From Burkholderiales bacterium (GTDB taxonomy: Bacteria; Pseudomonadota; Gammaproteobacteria; Burkholderiales; Burkholderiaceae_C): a DNA stretch of 64,000 bases. Positions within the stretch are counted from its first letter, which is position 1, and each line of letters starts with the position of its first letter. Below are positions 52,688 to 61,432 of the stretch, in pieces. The translations under genes were made by a program, and so were the position numbers. The DNA is taken from contig JACRNC010000011.1 in NCBI GenBank assembly GCA_016219375.1, positions 1 through 64,000 on the forward strand. The letters are read 5' to 3'. The notes under the pieces were generated by a model. It searched no databases. It was given only the letters and a program-made list of their open reading frames with translations, and had not been told where the DNA came from.

Positions 52688-53062
52688 GGAGGGCTTTCGC
52701 GCGCCGGTGTGTGCCGGCGGCTCGTGGCTGTTGTCTTTGCTGGACCTGCGCGGCGCCGGGGGCAGCTCCGGGCAGGCGGGCGCATCCGGCCCTGAGCCGA
52801 CTCTAAGCCGCACCCGCCGGCCCGCGTGTCGGACGACGCCGCATCGGCGGGAGGGCGCAGGACGGCGCCACGGGCCACTCACGGTGATTTGTCACGGATG
52901 GCCCCGGCCGCACCCGCCGGCCCCACCGGGCGGGCGCCCACCCGGCCCGCGGATGCCGCGCAAAGCTCACGCCCACGCGGCGCCGGGCCGCCGCGGGCCG
53001 CCGGCCCGGGCTACACGCGGGGGCGCACGCGCCGATAGCCAAGGGGCGGTGCGGCCGGCAAG
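52688..53062. other. Intergenic region upstream of the restriction-modification locus
   Basis: No intact gene is recognised in these 375 bases between the divergent acyl-CoA dehydrogenase and the small hypothetical gene. Near the right edge a second frame begins to look coding (see the next feature), so part of that gene's 5' end may lie here. Confidence 0.45.
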
Positions 53063-53524
53063 ATGGCCCGGCCCTGCTGCCCAACGCCATCTACCGCCCC
53101 GAGGTCTGCATCCAGACCACCCTGGAGAGCGCCCGCGCTCTTCTGCTGGATCGACCCGCCTGACCTGACCCCGGAGCAGGAGGACCTGGTCGACTATCTG
53201 GACTTCTGGTCCGAATACACCCGCTGCGCGCAGTGGCTCATGGACATGGAGTTCTGGCTGTGGCACTGCACCACCGGCCGCCACGCCACGTGGGATGAGT
53301 TCTGCCCGCTGGAGCACAAGGACCACCGGCGCCTGCAGGCGCTGACGGCCCGCTGCCAGGGCTGGTTCGTGTGGGATGCGGCCAACCGTGGGCCGCGCTT
53401 CGTGCCGCTGGCCGAGTGGCTGCCGATGTATGCCGCCCATCAGGCGCAGGAGCAGGCACAGGAGCAGGCACGGCAGGCCGCCAGAGAGTCCGCCAGAGGG
53501 TCCGCCGCAGGCCCGGCGCGATAG
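53063..53524 (+). CDS. Hypothetical protein upstream of mod, probably frameshifted at its 5' end
   Basis: A 153-residue frame. From about residue 33 it is convincingly coding: DLTPEQEDLVDYLDFWSEYTRCAQWLMDMEFWLWHCTTGRHATWDEFCPLEHKDHRRLQALTARCQGWFVWD, rich in Trp and Cys, ending in a Gln/Ala/Arg-rich tail. The first 30 residues (PCCPTPSTAPRSASRPPW) look like noise, whereas another frame over the same bases (53069-53163) reads GPALLPNAIYRPEVCIQTTL and then ESARALLLDRPA before a stop. A one-base shift near 53155-53163 would join them. No family was recognised. It ends 46 bases before mod and may belong to that locus. Confidence 0.55.
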   Translation: MARPCCPTPSTAPRSASRPPWRAPALFCWIDPPDLTPEQEDLVDYLDFWSEYTRCAQWLMDMEFWLWHCTTGRHATWDEFCPLEHKDHRRLQALTARCQGWFVWDAANRGPRFVPLAEWLPMYAAHQAQEQAQEQARQAARESARGSAAGPAR

Positions 53525-53570
53525 CGGCAAACCGATAATCCGCGGCTCTCGCATCAGCCGGGCCGCACCC

Positions 53571-55427
53571 ATGCCGGAAATCGTCTTCAAGGGCAAAGAG
53601 TACGTCTACAACCACCACCTGACGGTGCCCTACCGGCCGCTGGTGCCGCAGCCCGACAAGTCCATCGGCGCGGGCCACCTGGATGGCAACCTGATCATCC
53701 ACGGGGACAACCTGCACGCGCTCAAGAGCCTGCTGCCGCGCTACGCCGGCGCGGTGGACCTGATCTTCATCGACCCGCCCTACAACACCGGCAACGAGGG
53801 CTGGTGCTACAGCGACGCGGTCAACTCACCCATCATGAAGGAGTGGCTGTCCACCAACCCGGTGGACGGCGAAGACATGCTGCGCCACGACAAGTGGCTG
53901 TGCATGATGTGGCCGCGCCTGGTGCTGCTGCGCGAGCTGCTGAGCGAGCAGGGGTCCATCTGGATCACGCTGGATGACAACGAGGTGCATCGGGCGCGGA
54001 TGGTGTTGGATGAGTTGTTTGGGGAAGACGCCTTCGTCGGTTGCTGCGTATGGCAGAAGAAGTACACGGTGAGCGCGGATCACACCGGTATTGCGCCCAT
54101 GCACGACTACGTGCTCGTCTATGCCAACGACTCCTTCACGCGACGCAAGCTCGAAAGAACTGAAGATGCGGACAGGCAGTACCGGCACAGCGACGAGGGG
54201 GGGCGTTTCCGGCTGAGTGACTACACGTGCAACAAGACCGCTGAGGAGCGGCCTAACCTGTATTACCCCCTCAGGAACCCATATACGGGCGAGGAGGTAT
54301 GGCCGTCGAAAACGCGCGTCTGGGCCAACAGCAAGGACGTGTCGGATGCCCACCTAGCGGCCAATTTGCTGTGGTGGGGTCAGGATGGCAAGGCCCGGAT
54401 TCCGTACTTCAAACGCTATCGGCACGCATTAAAGGATGGGGGGCGTCTCGTACCGGGAACTTGGTGGGATTTCGCCTTCGCCGACCACACAGACCTCGCC
54501 CGGAAGGAACTGCTTCAAGTGTTTGGTGAACTGGTAGGCGATGACGCCACCATCACACCCAAGCCGACACGGCTCATCGAGCGGGTACTAGAGATCGGCG
54601 CCGACAAAGACGCGGTCATCCTCGACTCCTTCGCCGGCTCCGGCACCACCGCCCATGCCGTGCTCAAGGCCAATGCCCGGGACGGCGGCACGCGGCGCTT
54701 CATCCTGGTGGAGGGCGAGGACTATGCCGACCGCCTGACGGCCGAGCGCGTGCGCCGCGCCATCAACGGCTATGCCTGGGTGGGCACGCAGCGCGAGGAG
54801 CTGCTGAAAGAGAAGATCACCTGGACCCAGTTCAAGAAGGCCGATCAGTGGCTGCAGAAGGTGGCGGCCATCCAGGCGGCCGAGGGCTTCGGCACCGAGG
54901 GCGCCGAGCCGCAGCAGCCGCGGCGCTTCGACAAGATCAATGTGCGCCTGGACGACGGCGTGCTGCTGGTGGAAGGCGAGCGCCGCGTCTCCGAGCGCGC
55001 GCCGGGCCTGGGCGGCAGCTTCACCTTCTGCACGCTGGGCGAGCCGGTGTCGCTGGAGCAGTTGCTCAGCGGCGAGCGGCTGCCGGGCTTCGACGCGCTG
55101 GGCGCGTGGCTGTTCTACACCGCCACCGGCGCCACGCTGCCGCCGCGCGCAGCCGAGTCGCAGCAGGCGCTGCCGCCCTGGTACCTGGGCGAGACGGCCA
55201 GCCGCCATGTGTGGCTGGTCTACCGGCCGGAGCTGGCCTTCCTCAAGTCGCCCGAGGCGGCGTTGACGCTGGGCCTGGCGCAGCAGATCGCCGAGTGGGG
55301 CCGGGCGCGGGGCGACGGCAAGGGCCATCTGGTCTTTGCCCCGGCCAAGTACCTGAGCAACCGGCAGCTGCTGGAGCATGGGCTGGAGTTCGCCGCCCTG
55401 CCCTTTGCGCTGTACCGAGAGGCCTGA
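53571..55427 (+). CDS. mod: Type III-like DNA methyltransferase (Mod subunit)
   Basis: A 618-residue class-beta amino-methyltransferase. Catalytic motif IV DPPYNTG lies near residue 67, and the AdoMet-binding motif I DSFAGSGTT near residue 352, with the target-recognition region between them. DPPY and this order fit the adenine-N6 Mod proteins of type III systems. The C-terminal 200 residues (DKINVRLDDGVLLVEGERRV, WYLGETASRHVWLVYRPEL) are shared among Mod proteins that partner a Res helicase. Bases about 53985-54610 differ in GC content and codon use from both flanks. It is followed by the HEPN gene at 12 bases and by Res. Confidence 0.92.
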   Translation: MPEIVFKGKEYVYNHHLTVPYRPLVPQPDKSIGAGHLDGNLIIHGDNLHALKSLLPRYAGAVDLIFIDPPYNTGNEGWCYSDAVNSPIMKEWLSTNPVDGEDMLRHDKWLCMMWPRLVLLRELLSEQGSIWITLDDNEVHRARMVLDELFGEDAFVGCCVWQKKYTVSADHTGIAPMHDYVLVYANDSFTRRKLERTEDADRQYRHSDEGGRFRLSDYTCNKTAEERPNLYYPLRNPYTGEEVWPSKTRVWANSKDVSDAHLAANLLWWGQDGKARIPYFKRYRHALKDGGRLVPGTWWDFAFADHTDLARKELLQVFGELVGDDATITPKPTRLIERVLEIGADKDAVILDSFAGSGTTAHAVLKANARDGGTRRFILVEGEDYADRLTAERVRRAINGYAWVGTQREELLKEKITWTQFKKADQWLQKVAAIQAAEGFGTEGAEPQQPRRFDKINVRLDDGVLLVEGERRVSERAPGLGGSFTFCTLGEPVSLEQLLSGERLPGFDALGAWLFYTATGATLPPRAAESQQALPPWYLGETASRHVWLVYRPELAFLKSPEAALTLGLAQQIAEWGRARGDGKGHLVFAPAKYLSNRQLLEHGLEFAALPFALYREA

Positions 55428-55439
55428 AGGAGCCCGCGC

Positions 55440-55877
55440 ATGACCGGATACGACCGCGAACCCAGCCGCGAGCCCAGCCACGAACCCAGCCGCTTCCATC
55501 TGGCGCTGGAGCAGTACGAGCGCGCCCTGCAGCGGCTGCACGAGGTGCTGACGCTGAGCGAGACCGACGTGGTGCGCGACGCGCTGATCCAGCGCTTCGA
55601 GTTCACCTTCGAGATGGCGTGGAAGGCGATGTACCGCTGGCTGCGCGAGCGCGCCATCGCGGTGGACGACAGCGCCTACACCGTGCTGCCCGTGGCGCTG
55701 CGCCACCGGCTGATCAGCGATGAAGCCGGCTGGGCGCAGATGCGCCAGCAGCGCAACCTGACGTCGCGCACCTACCGCGAGGCGCTGGCCATCGAGGTGG
55801 CAGCCTATGTGCGCGCCAGCGGCGTGCAGCTGCTGGATGACGCGCTGGCCACGCTCAAGAGCCGGGCGGACGAATGA
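55440..55877 (+). CDS. HEPN / nucleotidyltransferase substrate-binding (HI0074-like) protein
   Basis: A 145-residue helical protein. Residues 20-140 match the HI0074 family (FHLALEQYERALQRLHEVL, ALIQRFEFTFEMAWKAMYRWLRE, MRQQRNLTSRTYREALA). In HEPN-MNT toxin-antitoxin pairs this partner is an RNase with the motif RX4HXY, and its Tyr is adenylylated by the MNT antitoxin. Here the motif is Arg105-NLTS-Arg110-Thr-Tyr112: the His is replaced by Arg (codon CGC instead of CAC), while Arg and the target Tyr remain. The N-terminal 18 residues are an EPSR/EPSH repeat. The stop overlaps the next start by ATGA, coupling it to the MNT-Res fusion. Confidence 0.85.
   Translation: MTGYDREPSREPSHEPSRFHLALEQYERALQRLHEVLTLSETDVVRDALIQRFEFTFEMAWKAMYRWLRERAIAVDDSAYTVLPVALRHRLISDEAGWAQMRQQRNLTSRTYREALAIEVAAYVRASGVQLLDDALATLKSRADE
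55458..55493 (+). repeat. Three tandem 12-base repeats at the start of the HEPN gene
   Basis: GAACCCAGCCGC, GAGCCCAGCCAC and GAACCCAGCCGC follow directly, encoding Glu-Pro-Ser-Arg/His units. Copy changes would keep the frame. Confidence 0.9.
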
Positions 55878-58800
55878 GCAGGGCACCGGACTCCCATGAG
55901 GGCGCCGGCCCGGGCTTCGGTCTGCCCCCAGCGCTGCTGGCCGCCCTGCGCGCAGTCTTCGACGCCACGCCGGGCCTGCGCGCGGTGTGGGTCCACGGCT
56001 CCCGCGCACGCGGCACGGCGCATGACGCATCGGACATCGACCTGGCCCTCGACGCGCCGGGGCTGGATGCCGGCGGCTACTCGCGGCTGCTGACCGCCCT
56101 GGAGGCCGCGCCCACGCTGCTCAGGATCGACGCCGTGCGCTGGCAGGACGTGGAGGCCGGCCCCTTCCACGACGAGATCCGCGCCTGCCGCCGGCTGCTG
56201 TGGGCGCCGCAGCAGGCCGCGGTGCAGGCGCCTGCCGCCGGCAGCGTGCAGCTCAAGGACTTCCAGCAGCAGGTGCTGCAGCAGCTGCAGGCCTGGCTGG
56301 CCGCGCTGCGCGAGGAGCAGGCCGACAGCGCGCAGCGCCTGGCCACGCCGGGCCTGCTGCAGGCCATGGAGGGCGAGCCCGAGGCGCTGGCGGCCCTCAA
56401 GGACTTCCCCAAGAAAGCCTGGCAGCGGCTGAAGGCCGCGGGCGCGCTGCCCAAGGCTTTCCACCAGCAGGCGCACTCCAGCCGCTTCGACGGCGCCGGG
56501 CGGCCCATCCCCAACGCCTGCCTGAAGATCCCCACCGGCGGCGGCAAGACGCTGCTGGCCGCCGCCAGCGTGGCCCAGGTGCACACCGCTTACCTGCGCC
56601 GCCACACCGGGCTGGTGCTGTGGGTGGTGCCCAACGAGGCCATCTACCGCCAGACGCTCAAGGCGCTGGGCGACCGCGACCATCCCTATCGCCAGCTGCT
56701 GAACGTGGCCGGCGCGGGCCGCGTGAAGATCCTGGAGAAGCACTCGCCGCTGTCGCGGCTGGACACCGACTCGCACCTGTGCGTGATGCTGCTGATGCTG
56801 CAGTCAGCCGCTCGGCAGAGCAAGGAGCAGCTGCGCCTGTTCCGCGACCGCGGCAATGTGCTGGGCTTCCTGCCGCGCGAGGACGACCTGGACGCACACT
56901 GGGCGCTGCTGCAGCAGGTGCCCAACCTGGATGTCTACAAGCCCTGGGGCGCCAGCGATGAAGAGGCCCGCGCGCAGAAGGGCTCGGTGATCAAGAGCTC
57001 GCTGGGCAACGTGATGCGGCTGCTGCGGCCCATGGTGGTGATCGACGAAGGCCACCATGCCTACAGCGACACCGCGCTGCGCACGCTGGACGGCTTCAAC
57101 CCCAGCCTGCTGCTGGAGCTCTCAGCCACCCCGCGCGTGGCCAGCGCCAAGGGGCCGGGCAGCAACATCCTGGTCGACGTGCGCGGCACCGACCTGGAGG
57201 CCGCCGAAATGATCAAGCTGCCCATCCAGGTGGACGTGCGCGCCTGGAACGACTGGCAGAGCTGCCTGGGTGCGGCGGTGCAGCAGCTCGACGACCTGCA
57301 GCGCCAGGCCGAGCGGCTGCACGCAGCCACCGGCCGCTACCTGCGGCCCATCCTGCTGGTGCAGGTGGAGCGCACCGGCGCCGATCTGCTGGAGGCCGGC
57401 TACATCCATGCCGAGCATGCCAAGGCGCACCTGCTGCAGCTGGGCTTCACCGAGCGGCAGATCGCCATCAAGACCTCCGAGAAGGACGAGCTGAGCCAGC
57501 CGGAGAACCTGGACCTGCTGTCGCCCGCCAATGAGGTGCGCGCCATCATCACCAAGCAGGCGCTGCAGGAGGGCTGGGACTGCCCTTTCGCCTATGTGCT
57601 GTGCGCGCTGGCGGCAGGCCGCAACCCGGCTGCCCTGACGCAGCTGGTGGGCCGCATCCTGCGCCAGCCGCAGACGGCCAAGACAGGCATACCCGAGCTG
57701 GATGCCTGCTATGTGCTGTGCCATGACGCGAGGACGGCCGACGTGGTCAGCGGCATCAAGCGGTCGCTGGAGACCGAGGGCATGGGCGACCTGACCGTGC
57801 AGGTGCGCAGCGGAGAGGGTGGCTCCGACACCACGGTGCAGACGGTGCGGCAGACGCGTCGGGCAGCCTTCAAGCACATGCGGCTGTTCCTGCCGCGCGT
57901 GACCTGGGCGGATGGGGATGAACGGCGAGAGCTGGTCTACGACAGCGATGTGCTGGCCCGCCTGCCTTGGGACCGCATCAACCCGGCCCGCCTGGCCGAG
58001 CAGTGGGCGCCGCACGAGACGGTGGTGGCCCAGCAGCACCTGCGCATCGGCCTGGACATCCTGCGCCCGGGCAGCATGCCGCAGGCCGACACGGCGACCG
58101 CCGCTGACGCCCGGCTGGACCGCGGCCAGCTGGTGCGCGCCCTGCTGGACCTGGCACCCAACCCGTGGCTGGTCTGGACCTGGGTGGACGCCGTCGTGGC
58201 CCGCTTGCTGAGGGCCGGCCATGCCGAATCGGCCCTGGCCGCGTCGCGCTCATCCCTGGTCGAGCGGCTGCGCGTGGACCTGGAGCGCCAGCGCGATGAT
58301 CTGGCCCAGCAGGTCTTCGAGGCGCTGGTCGGCGCAGGCCACATCCAGTTCCGGCTGCGCGCCGATCACACCGACTTCGAGCTGCCGGAGCAGCACGAGC
58401 TGCAACTGCCGCTGCCGGTGCAGCCGCTGGTGCGCCGCGACGGCCGCCCGGTGGACAAGAGCCTGCTGGAGCCGGCCGTGCGCACGCCCGCCGACAACCA
58501 GCTGGAGATCGACTTCGCCTGCTACCTGGACGGCCGCGCCGCCCTGCAGTGGTGGCACCGCAACGTGGCCAAGACGCAGTACGGCCTGCAGGGCTGGAAG
58601 CGCAGCAAGGTCTACCCAGACTTCGTCTTCGCCTATGCACCGCAGGCCGGCGCCCCTCGCATCGTCGTCATGGAGACCAAAGGGCTGCACCTGGCGGGCT
58701 CCCAGGACACGGCCTACAAGCAGGCGCTGCTGCAGCGGCTGTCGCAGGCCTTCGCCGACGAGCGCTTCAAAGGCATCGGCCAGCTGGAGCTGGCCGGCGA

Positions 58801-58885
58801 GGATCAGGACGTGGTCTGCGACCTGGTGATCGACGAGGCCTGGGAGGGTGAGGTGGAGAGACGGTACTTCAGCGAGGTGGCCTGA
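55874..58885 (+). CDS. Fusion of a minimal nucleotidyltransferase (MNT) and a type III Res helicase-nuclease
   Basis: A 1003-residue fusion. Residues 1-110 form an MNT domain: Gly42-Ser43, then Asp54 and Asp56 (GSX10DXD), with a third carboxylate at Asp86 (LLRIDAV), all intact. From about 125 onward it is a Res subunit: Walker A IPTGGGKTLLAA (219-230), the DEAH-box-like VVIDEGHHAYS (about 388), SATPRV (about 417) and motif VI QLVGRILRQP (about 590). A C-terminal PD-(D/E)XK nuclease follows (LEIDFACYLDGR, PDFVFAY, VVMETKG, about 878-935). Res normally cuts DNA after ATP-driven movement from two Mod sites. The MNT domain should modify the HEPN partner encoded just upstream. No internal stop or start separates the parts. 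Confidence 0.92.
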   Translation: MSRAPDSHEGAGPGFGLPPALLAALRAVFDATPGLRAVWVHGSRARGTAHDASDIDLALDAPGLDAGGYSRLLTALEAAPTLLRIDAVRWQDVEAGPFHDEIRACRRLLWAPQQAAVQAPAAGSVQLKDFQQQVLQQLQAWLAALREEQADSAQRLATPGLLQAMEGEPEALAALKDFPKKAWQRLKAAGALPKAFHQQAHSSRFDGAGRPIPNACLKIPTGGGKTLLAAASVAQVHTAYLRRHTGLVLWVVPNEAIYRQTLKALGDRDHPYRQLLNVAGAGRVKILEKHSPLSRLDTDSHLCVMLLMLQSAARQSKEQLRLFRDRGNVLGFLPREDDLDAHWALLQQVPNLDVYKPWGASDEEARAQKGSVIKSSLGNVMRLLRPMVVIDEGHHAYSDTALRTLDGFNPSLLLELSATPRVASAKGPGSNILVDVRGTDLEAAEMIKLPIQVDVRAWNDWQSCLGAAVQQLDDLQRQAERLHAATGRYLRPILLVQVERTGADLLEAGYIHAEHAKAHLLQLGFTERQIAIKTSEKDELSQPENLDLLSPANEVRAIITKQALQEGWDCPFAYVLCALAAGRNPAALTQLVGRILRQPQTAKTGIPELDACYVLCHDARTADVVSGIKRSLETEGMGDLTVQVRSGEGGSDTTVQTVRQTRRAAFKHMRLFLPRVTWADGDERRELVYDSDVLARLPWDRINPARLAEQWAPHETVVAQQHLRIGLDILRPGSMPQADTATAADARLDRGQLVRALLDLAPNPWLVWTWVDAVVARLLRAGHAESALAASRSSLVERLRVDLERQRDDLAQQVFEALVGAGHIQFRLRADHTDFELPEQHELQLPLPVQPLVRRDGRPVDKSLLEPAVRTPADNQLEIDFACYLDGRAALQWWHRNVAKTQYGLQGWKRSKVYPDFVFAYAPQAGAPRIVVMETKGLHLAGSQDTAYKQALLQRLSQAFADERFKGIGQLELAGEDQDVVCDLVIDEAWEGEVERRYFSEVA

Positions 58886-59043
58886 AGGACGGGGCTACCG
58901 GGCTACGCACGGGCCAGGCGGCAGGCAGCGGGGGCGTCGTCACTCTAGGGGGCTGCCGTCGCAGGCACTTGGCACCGGACATCGCCCCGGCAACCATGCC
59001 GGCCGCGGCGCATGGCCGCACGCATCACCGCCGAGGCCACCAC

Positions 59044-59823
59044 ATGCAAGATCCCTACATCGCCGAGGAGCAGATCGTCCGCACCTACATGCAGATCCGC
59101 CTGCTGGCCGGTCTGGCGCTGGTGCTGGGGCCGCTGCTCATCATTGCCGCCGGCTGGGTGCTGGGGCACCCCATGCCGCCGGCGCTCAGCAACTACTACC
59201 ACATCGAATGGCAGAAAGGGGGCGTGCCGGGGGCGCTACGCACCATGTTCGTCTGCCTGATGGTGGTGGTGGGCGTGCTGATGATTGCCTACCGCGGCTT
59301 CGACGGATGGGACAACTGGATCCACAACATTGGCGGCATCGCCTCCATCGGCGTGGCCTTCTTCCCGATGTCCTGCAAAGGCCTGAAGGGCATGACCTGC
59401 GTGGAGGGCTGGAGCCCAGACCTGCATGCGCCCAGCGCGGGCGCGTTGTTTCTCCTGGCCTTGGCGTCGGCCGCCTATCGCGGCGGCCCCCGGCTCAAGG
59501 CCGCGCTGCCGCCAGCGCTCTACCAGCAGCTCAAGCACCGCTCGCGCTTCGGCATGGTGCTGATGACCCTGGGCGCGGCCACTTACCTGGCCCAATACCT
59601 CAAGCTGATCGCCTTCCGCGAGGAGGTGACGATGGTGATCGAGTACTGCGGCTTCCTCGGCTTCGGCTGGCATTGGCTGGCGATGAGCCACCTCATCGTC
59701 AAGGCCAATCGGGATCGCGTGCGCAGGCGCGAGGTGCCGTGCCCCCCCGCCGAGCCGGCACGGCAAGCCAGCCCGCCCGACACGGCGGCAGCGCCGCCGC
59801 CCACCGCTACCCTCATCCCGTAG
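59044..59823 (+). CDS. Multi-pass integral membrane protein of unknown function
   Basis: A 259-residue protein with about six hydrophobic helices (LLAGLALVLGPLLIIAAGWVL, TMFVCLMVVVGVLMIAYRG, NIGGIASIGVAFFPMSC, AGALFLLALASAAYRG, FGMVLMTLGAATYLAQYL, VIEYCGFLGFGWHWLAMSHLIV) and a Pro/Ala-rich cytoplasmic tail. Cysteine-containing loops (SCKGLKGMTCVEGW) lie after helix 3. No family was recognised with confidence. ATG at 59044 is chosen because it gives a plausible N-terminus ahead of helix 1. It lies 158 bases after the restriction gene and has no evident link to it. Confidence 0.7.
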   Translation: MQDPYIAEEQIVRTYMQIRLLAGLALVLGPLLIIAAGWVLGHPMPPALSNYYHIEWQKGGVPGALRTMFVCLMVVVGVLMIAYRGFDGWDNWIHNIGGIASIGVAFFPMSCKGLKGMTCVEGWSPDLHAPSAGALFLLALASAAYRGGPRLKAALPPALYQQLKHRSRFGMVLMTLGAATYLAQYLKLIAFREEVTMVIEYCGFLGFGWHWLAMSHLIVKANRDRVRRREVPCPPAEPARQASPPDTAAAPPPTATLIP

Positions 59824-60042
59824 CGCCCCCGGCGCCGTGCGCAGCATGAGCGCCCGCCGGGGCTGCTGGCTCCCGCTATACGCCGGCTTTGGCCTGCCGG
59901 ATGCTGGTCGGGGAGCCACGTTCTAGGGATACGCCGCGGCCTCCAGGGCCTCGCGCGGTGCGGTACAGGCTGATACCGTCGTCCGCTGCACCAGGGCCCT
60001 GGCGCCCTGCCGCTGTGCGCTGACCCAAACCGGAGAACCGAC

Positions 60043-60855
60043 GTGAAAGCTGTTGCCCTGGGCGGATGCCTGTCCGCGAGCCTGCCCCTGTCCTTGTCCC
60101 TGTGCCTCACGCTTGCCGCCGTGCCGGCGCAGGCGGCCTTCACCGAGCTGTACAAGCAGGATTTCGAGCGCCCCACCGGCTTCGTCAACGACGCCGGGGA
60201 CGTGAACATCTTCCGCACGGTCAACCAGCTCTACAGCGGGCAGCCGGCGGGCTTCACGTTTGCGCAGACGCACACCGTGGAGACGCTGCTGGTGGGCGGC
60301 TCCACCGCCTGGGGCACGGGCTTCCAGGATCCGCAGGGCGTGGCCGGCCGCCATGCGCTGGGGCTGCTGTCCAGCGTGGAGAACGACTACCTGGGCCTGG
60401 CCTTCGACGTGGGCAGCAGCGGCTACCTCAACTTCCGGCTGGACGTCTCCTCCATCGACCTGGACCGCTGGGGCGGGCCCTTCGTGGCCGCGGGCGGCCA
60501 GGCGCCGGTGTTCCGCATCTCGCTGTTCGACAACCCGGGCGGCGCGGCCGGCATCGGCAGCGGCACGGCGCTGTCCTGGGCCGACGTGACGGGCACGGCC
60601 AGCCCGCTGAAGAACACCTTCGACTGGACCAATGTGGTGGTGCCGCTGAGCACGGCCGGCAACACCAACGGCAACGTCATCCTGCGCATCGACCTGCTGA
60701 GCGGCGGCTATGCGGCCATGGACAACTTCGTCGTGGCCGCCTCCGACACGCCGGGCGAGGTGCCGCCCATCCCCGAGCCCGCCACCGTGGCGCTGATGCT
60801 GGGCGGCCTGGTGGCGCTGGGCGCCCACGCGCGGCTGCGGCGGCCGGCGCCTTGA
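60043..60855 (+). CDS. PEP-CTERM sorted exported protein
   Basis: A 270-residue secreted protein. The signal peptide ends VPAQAAF. The body is Gly/Thr/Asn-rich and beta-like (TELYKQDFERPTGFVNDAGDVN near the N-terminus). The C-terminal sorting signal is IPEPATVALMLGGLVALG and then the basic tail HARLRRPAP. Such proteins are processed by exosortase and tied to extracellular polysaccharide. The start is GTG at 60043, with GGAG eight bases upstream. No exosortase gene is in the window. Confidence 0.88.
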   Translation: MKAVALGGCLSASLPLSLSLCLTLAAVPAQAAFTELYKQDFERPTGFVNDAGDVNIFRTVNQLYSGQPAGFTFAQTHTVETLLVGGSTAWGTGFQDPQGVAGRHALGLLSSVENDYLGLAFDVGSSGYLNFRLDVSSIDLDRWGGPFVAAGGQAPVFRISLFDNPGGAAGIGSGTALSWADVTGTASPLKNTFDWTNVVVPLSTAGNTNGNVILRIDLLSGGYAAMDNFVVAASDTPGEVPPIPEPATVALMLGGLVALGAHARLRRPAP

Positions 60856-61012
60856 GCCACGGGCCCCTTGGGCCCTCCGCCCTCGAACGCCCGGCACCGG
60901 CTGAGCGGCCGGCGCGGCGCGGCAGTCAGCCGGCTGTCGCCCCGCTTGGGTCCGCCGCGCAGCCGACCGTGATGACCCCGCCCGTGCTGGCCCCGCCCCT
61001 GCATCCACCTGC

Positions 61013-61432
61013 ATGACCGTCTACCGTGGCCACTGCCTGTGCGGCGGCATCCGCTTTGAAGTACGCGGGCCGCTGGCGCCGGTGCAGATCTGCCATTGCT
61101 CGCAATGCCGGCGGGCCCAGGGCACGCCGCTGGTGACCAACGTGCCGGTGGCGGCGGACGCCTTCACGCTGCTGCAAGGGCAGGCGCTGCTGGCGGCGTT
61201 TGAGTCCAGCCCCGGCAAGCAGCGGGTGCTCTGCCGGCGGTGCGGCTCGCCGGTGTTCAGCCGGCGCGAGGCGCTGCCGGGCGTGCTGCGCCTGCGGCTG
61301 GGGCTGCTGGACGAGCCGGTGGACGTGGCGCTGCAGGCCCATGCCCATGTGGGGTCCAAGGCAGGCTGGTGGCCCATCTGCGACACGCTGCCGCAGTTCG
61401 ACGCCGGGCTGCCGCAGGCGCCGCAGCGCTGA
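61013..61432 (+). CDS. GFA family (glutathione-dependent formaldehyde-activating-like) zinc protein
   Basis: A 139-residue cytoplasmic protein with the GFA zinc-binding cysteines: GHCLCGGIRFEV, ICHCSQCRRAQG and CRRCGSPVFSRRE. The namesake enzyme was proposed to speed formaldehyde-glutathione adduct formation, but most family members have unknown activity, so a link to frmA-fghA 16 kb away is only possible. It lies between two PEP-CTERM genes without obvious operon ties. Confidence 0.88.
   Translation: MTVYRGHCLCGGIRFEVRGPLAPVQICHCSQCRRAQGTPLVTNVPVAADAFTLLQGQALLAAFESSPGKQRVLCRRCGSPVFSRREALPGVLRLRLGLLDEPVDVALQAHAHVGSKAGWWPICDTLPQFDAGLPQAPQR

Noticed and set aside
54197-54203. Poly-G tract (seven G) inside the recognition region of mod as a possible phase-variation switch
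   Set aside because: Seven bases is short compared with known phase-variable mod tracts, and GC-rich DNA produces such runs often. No shifted-frame stop design was seen.
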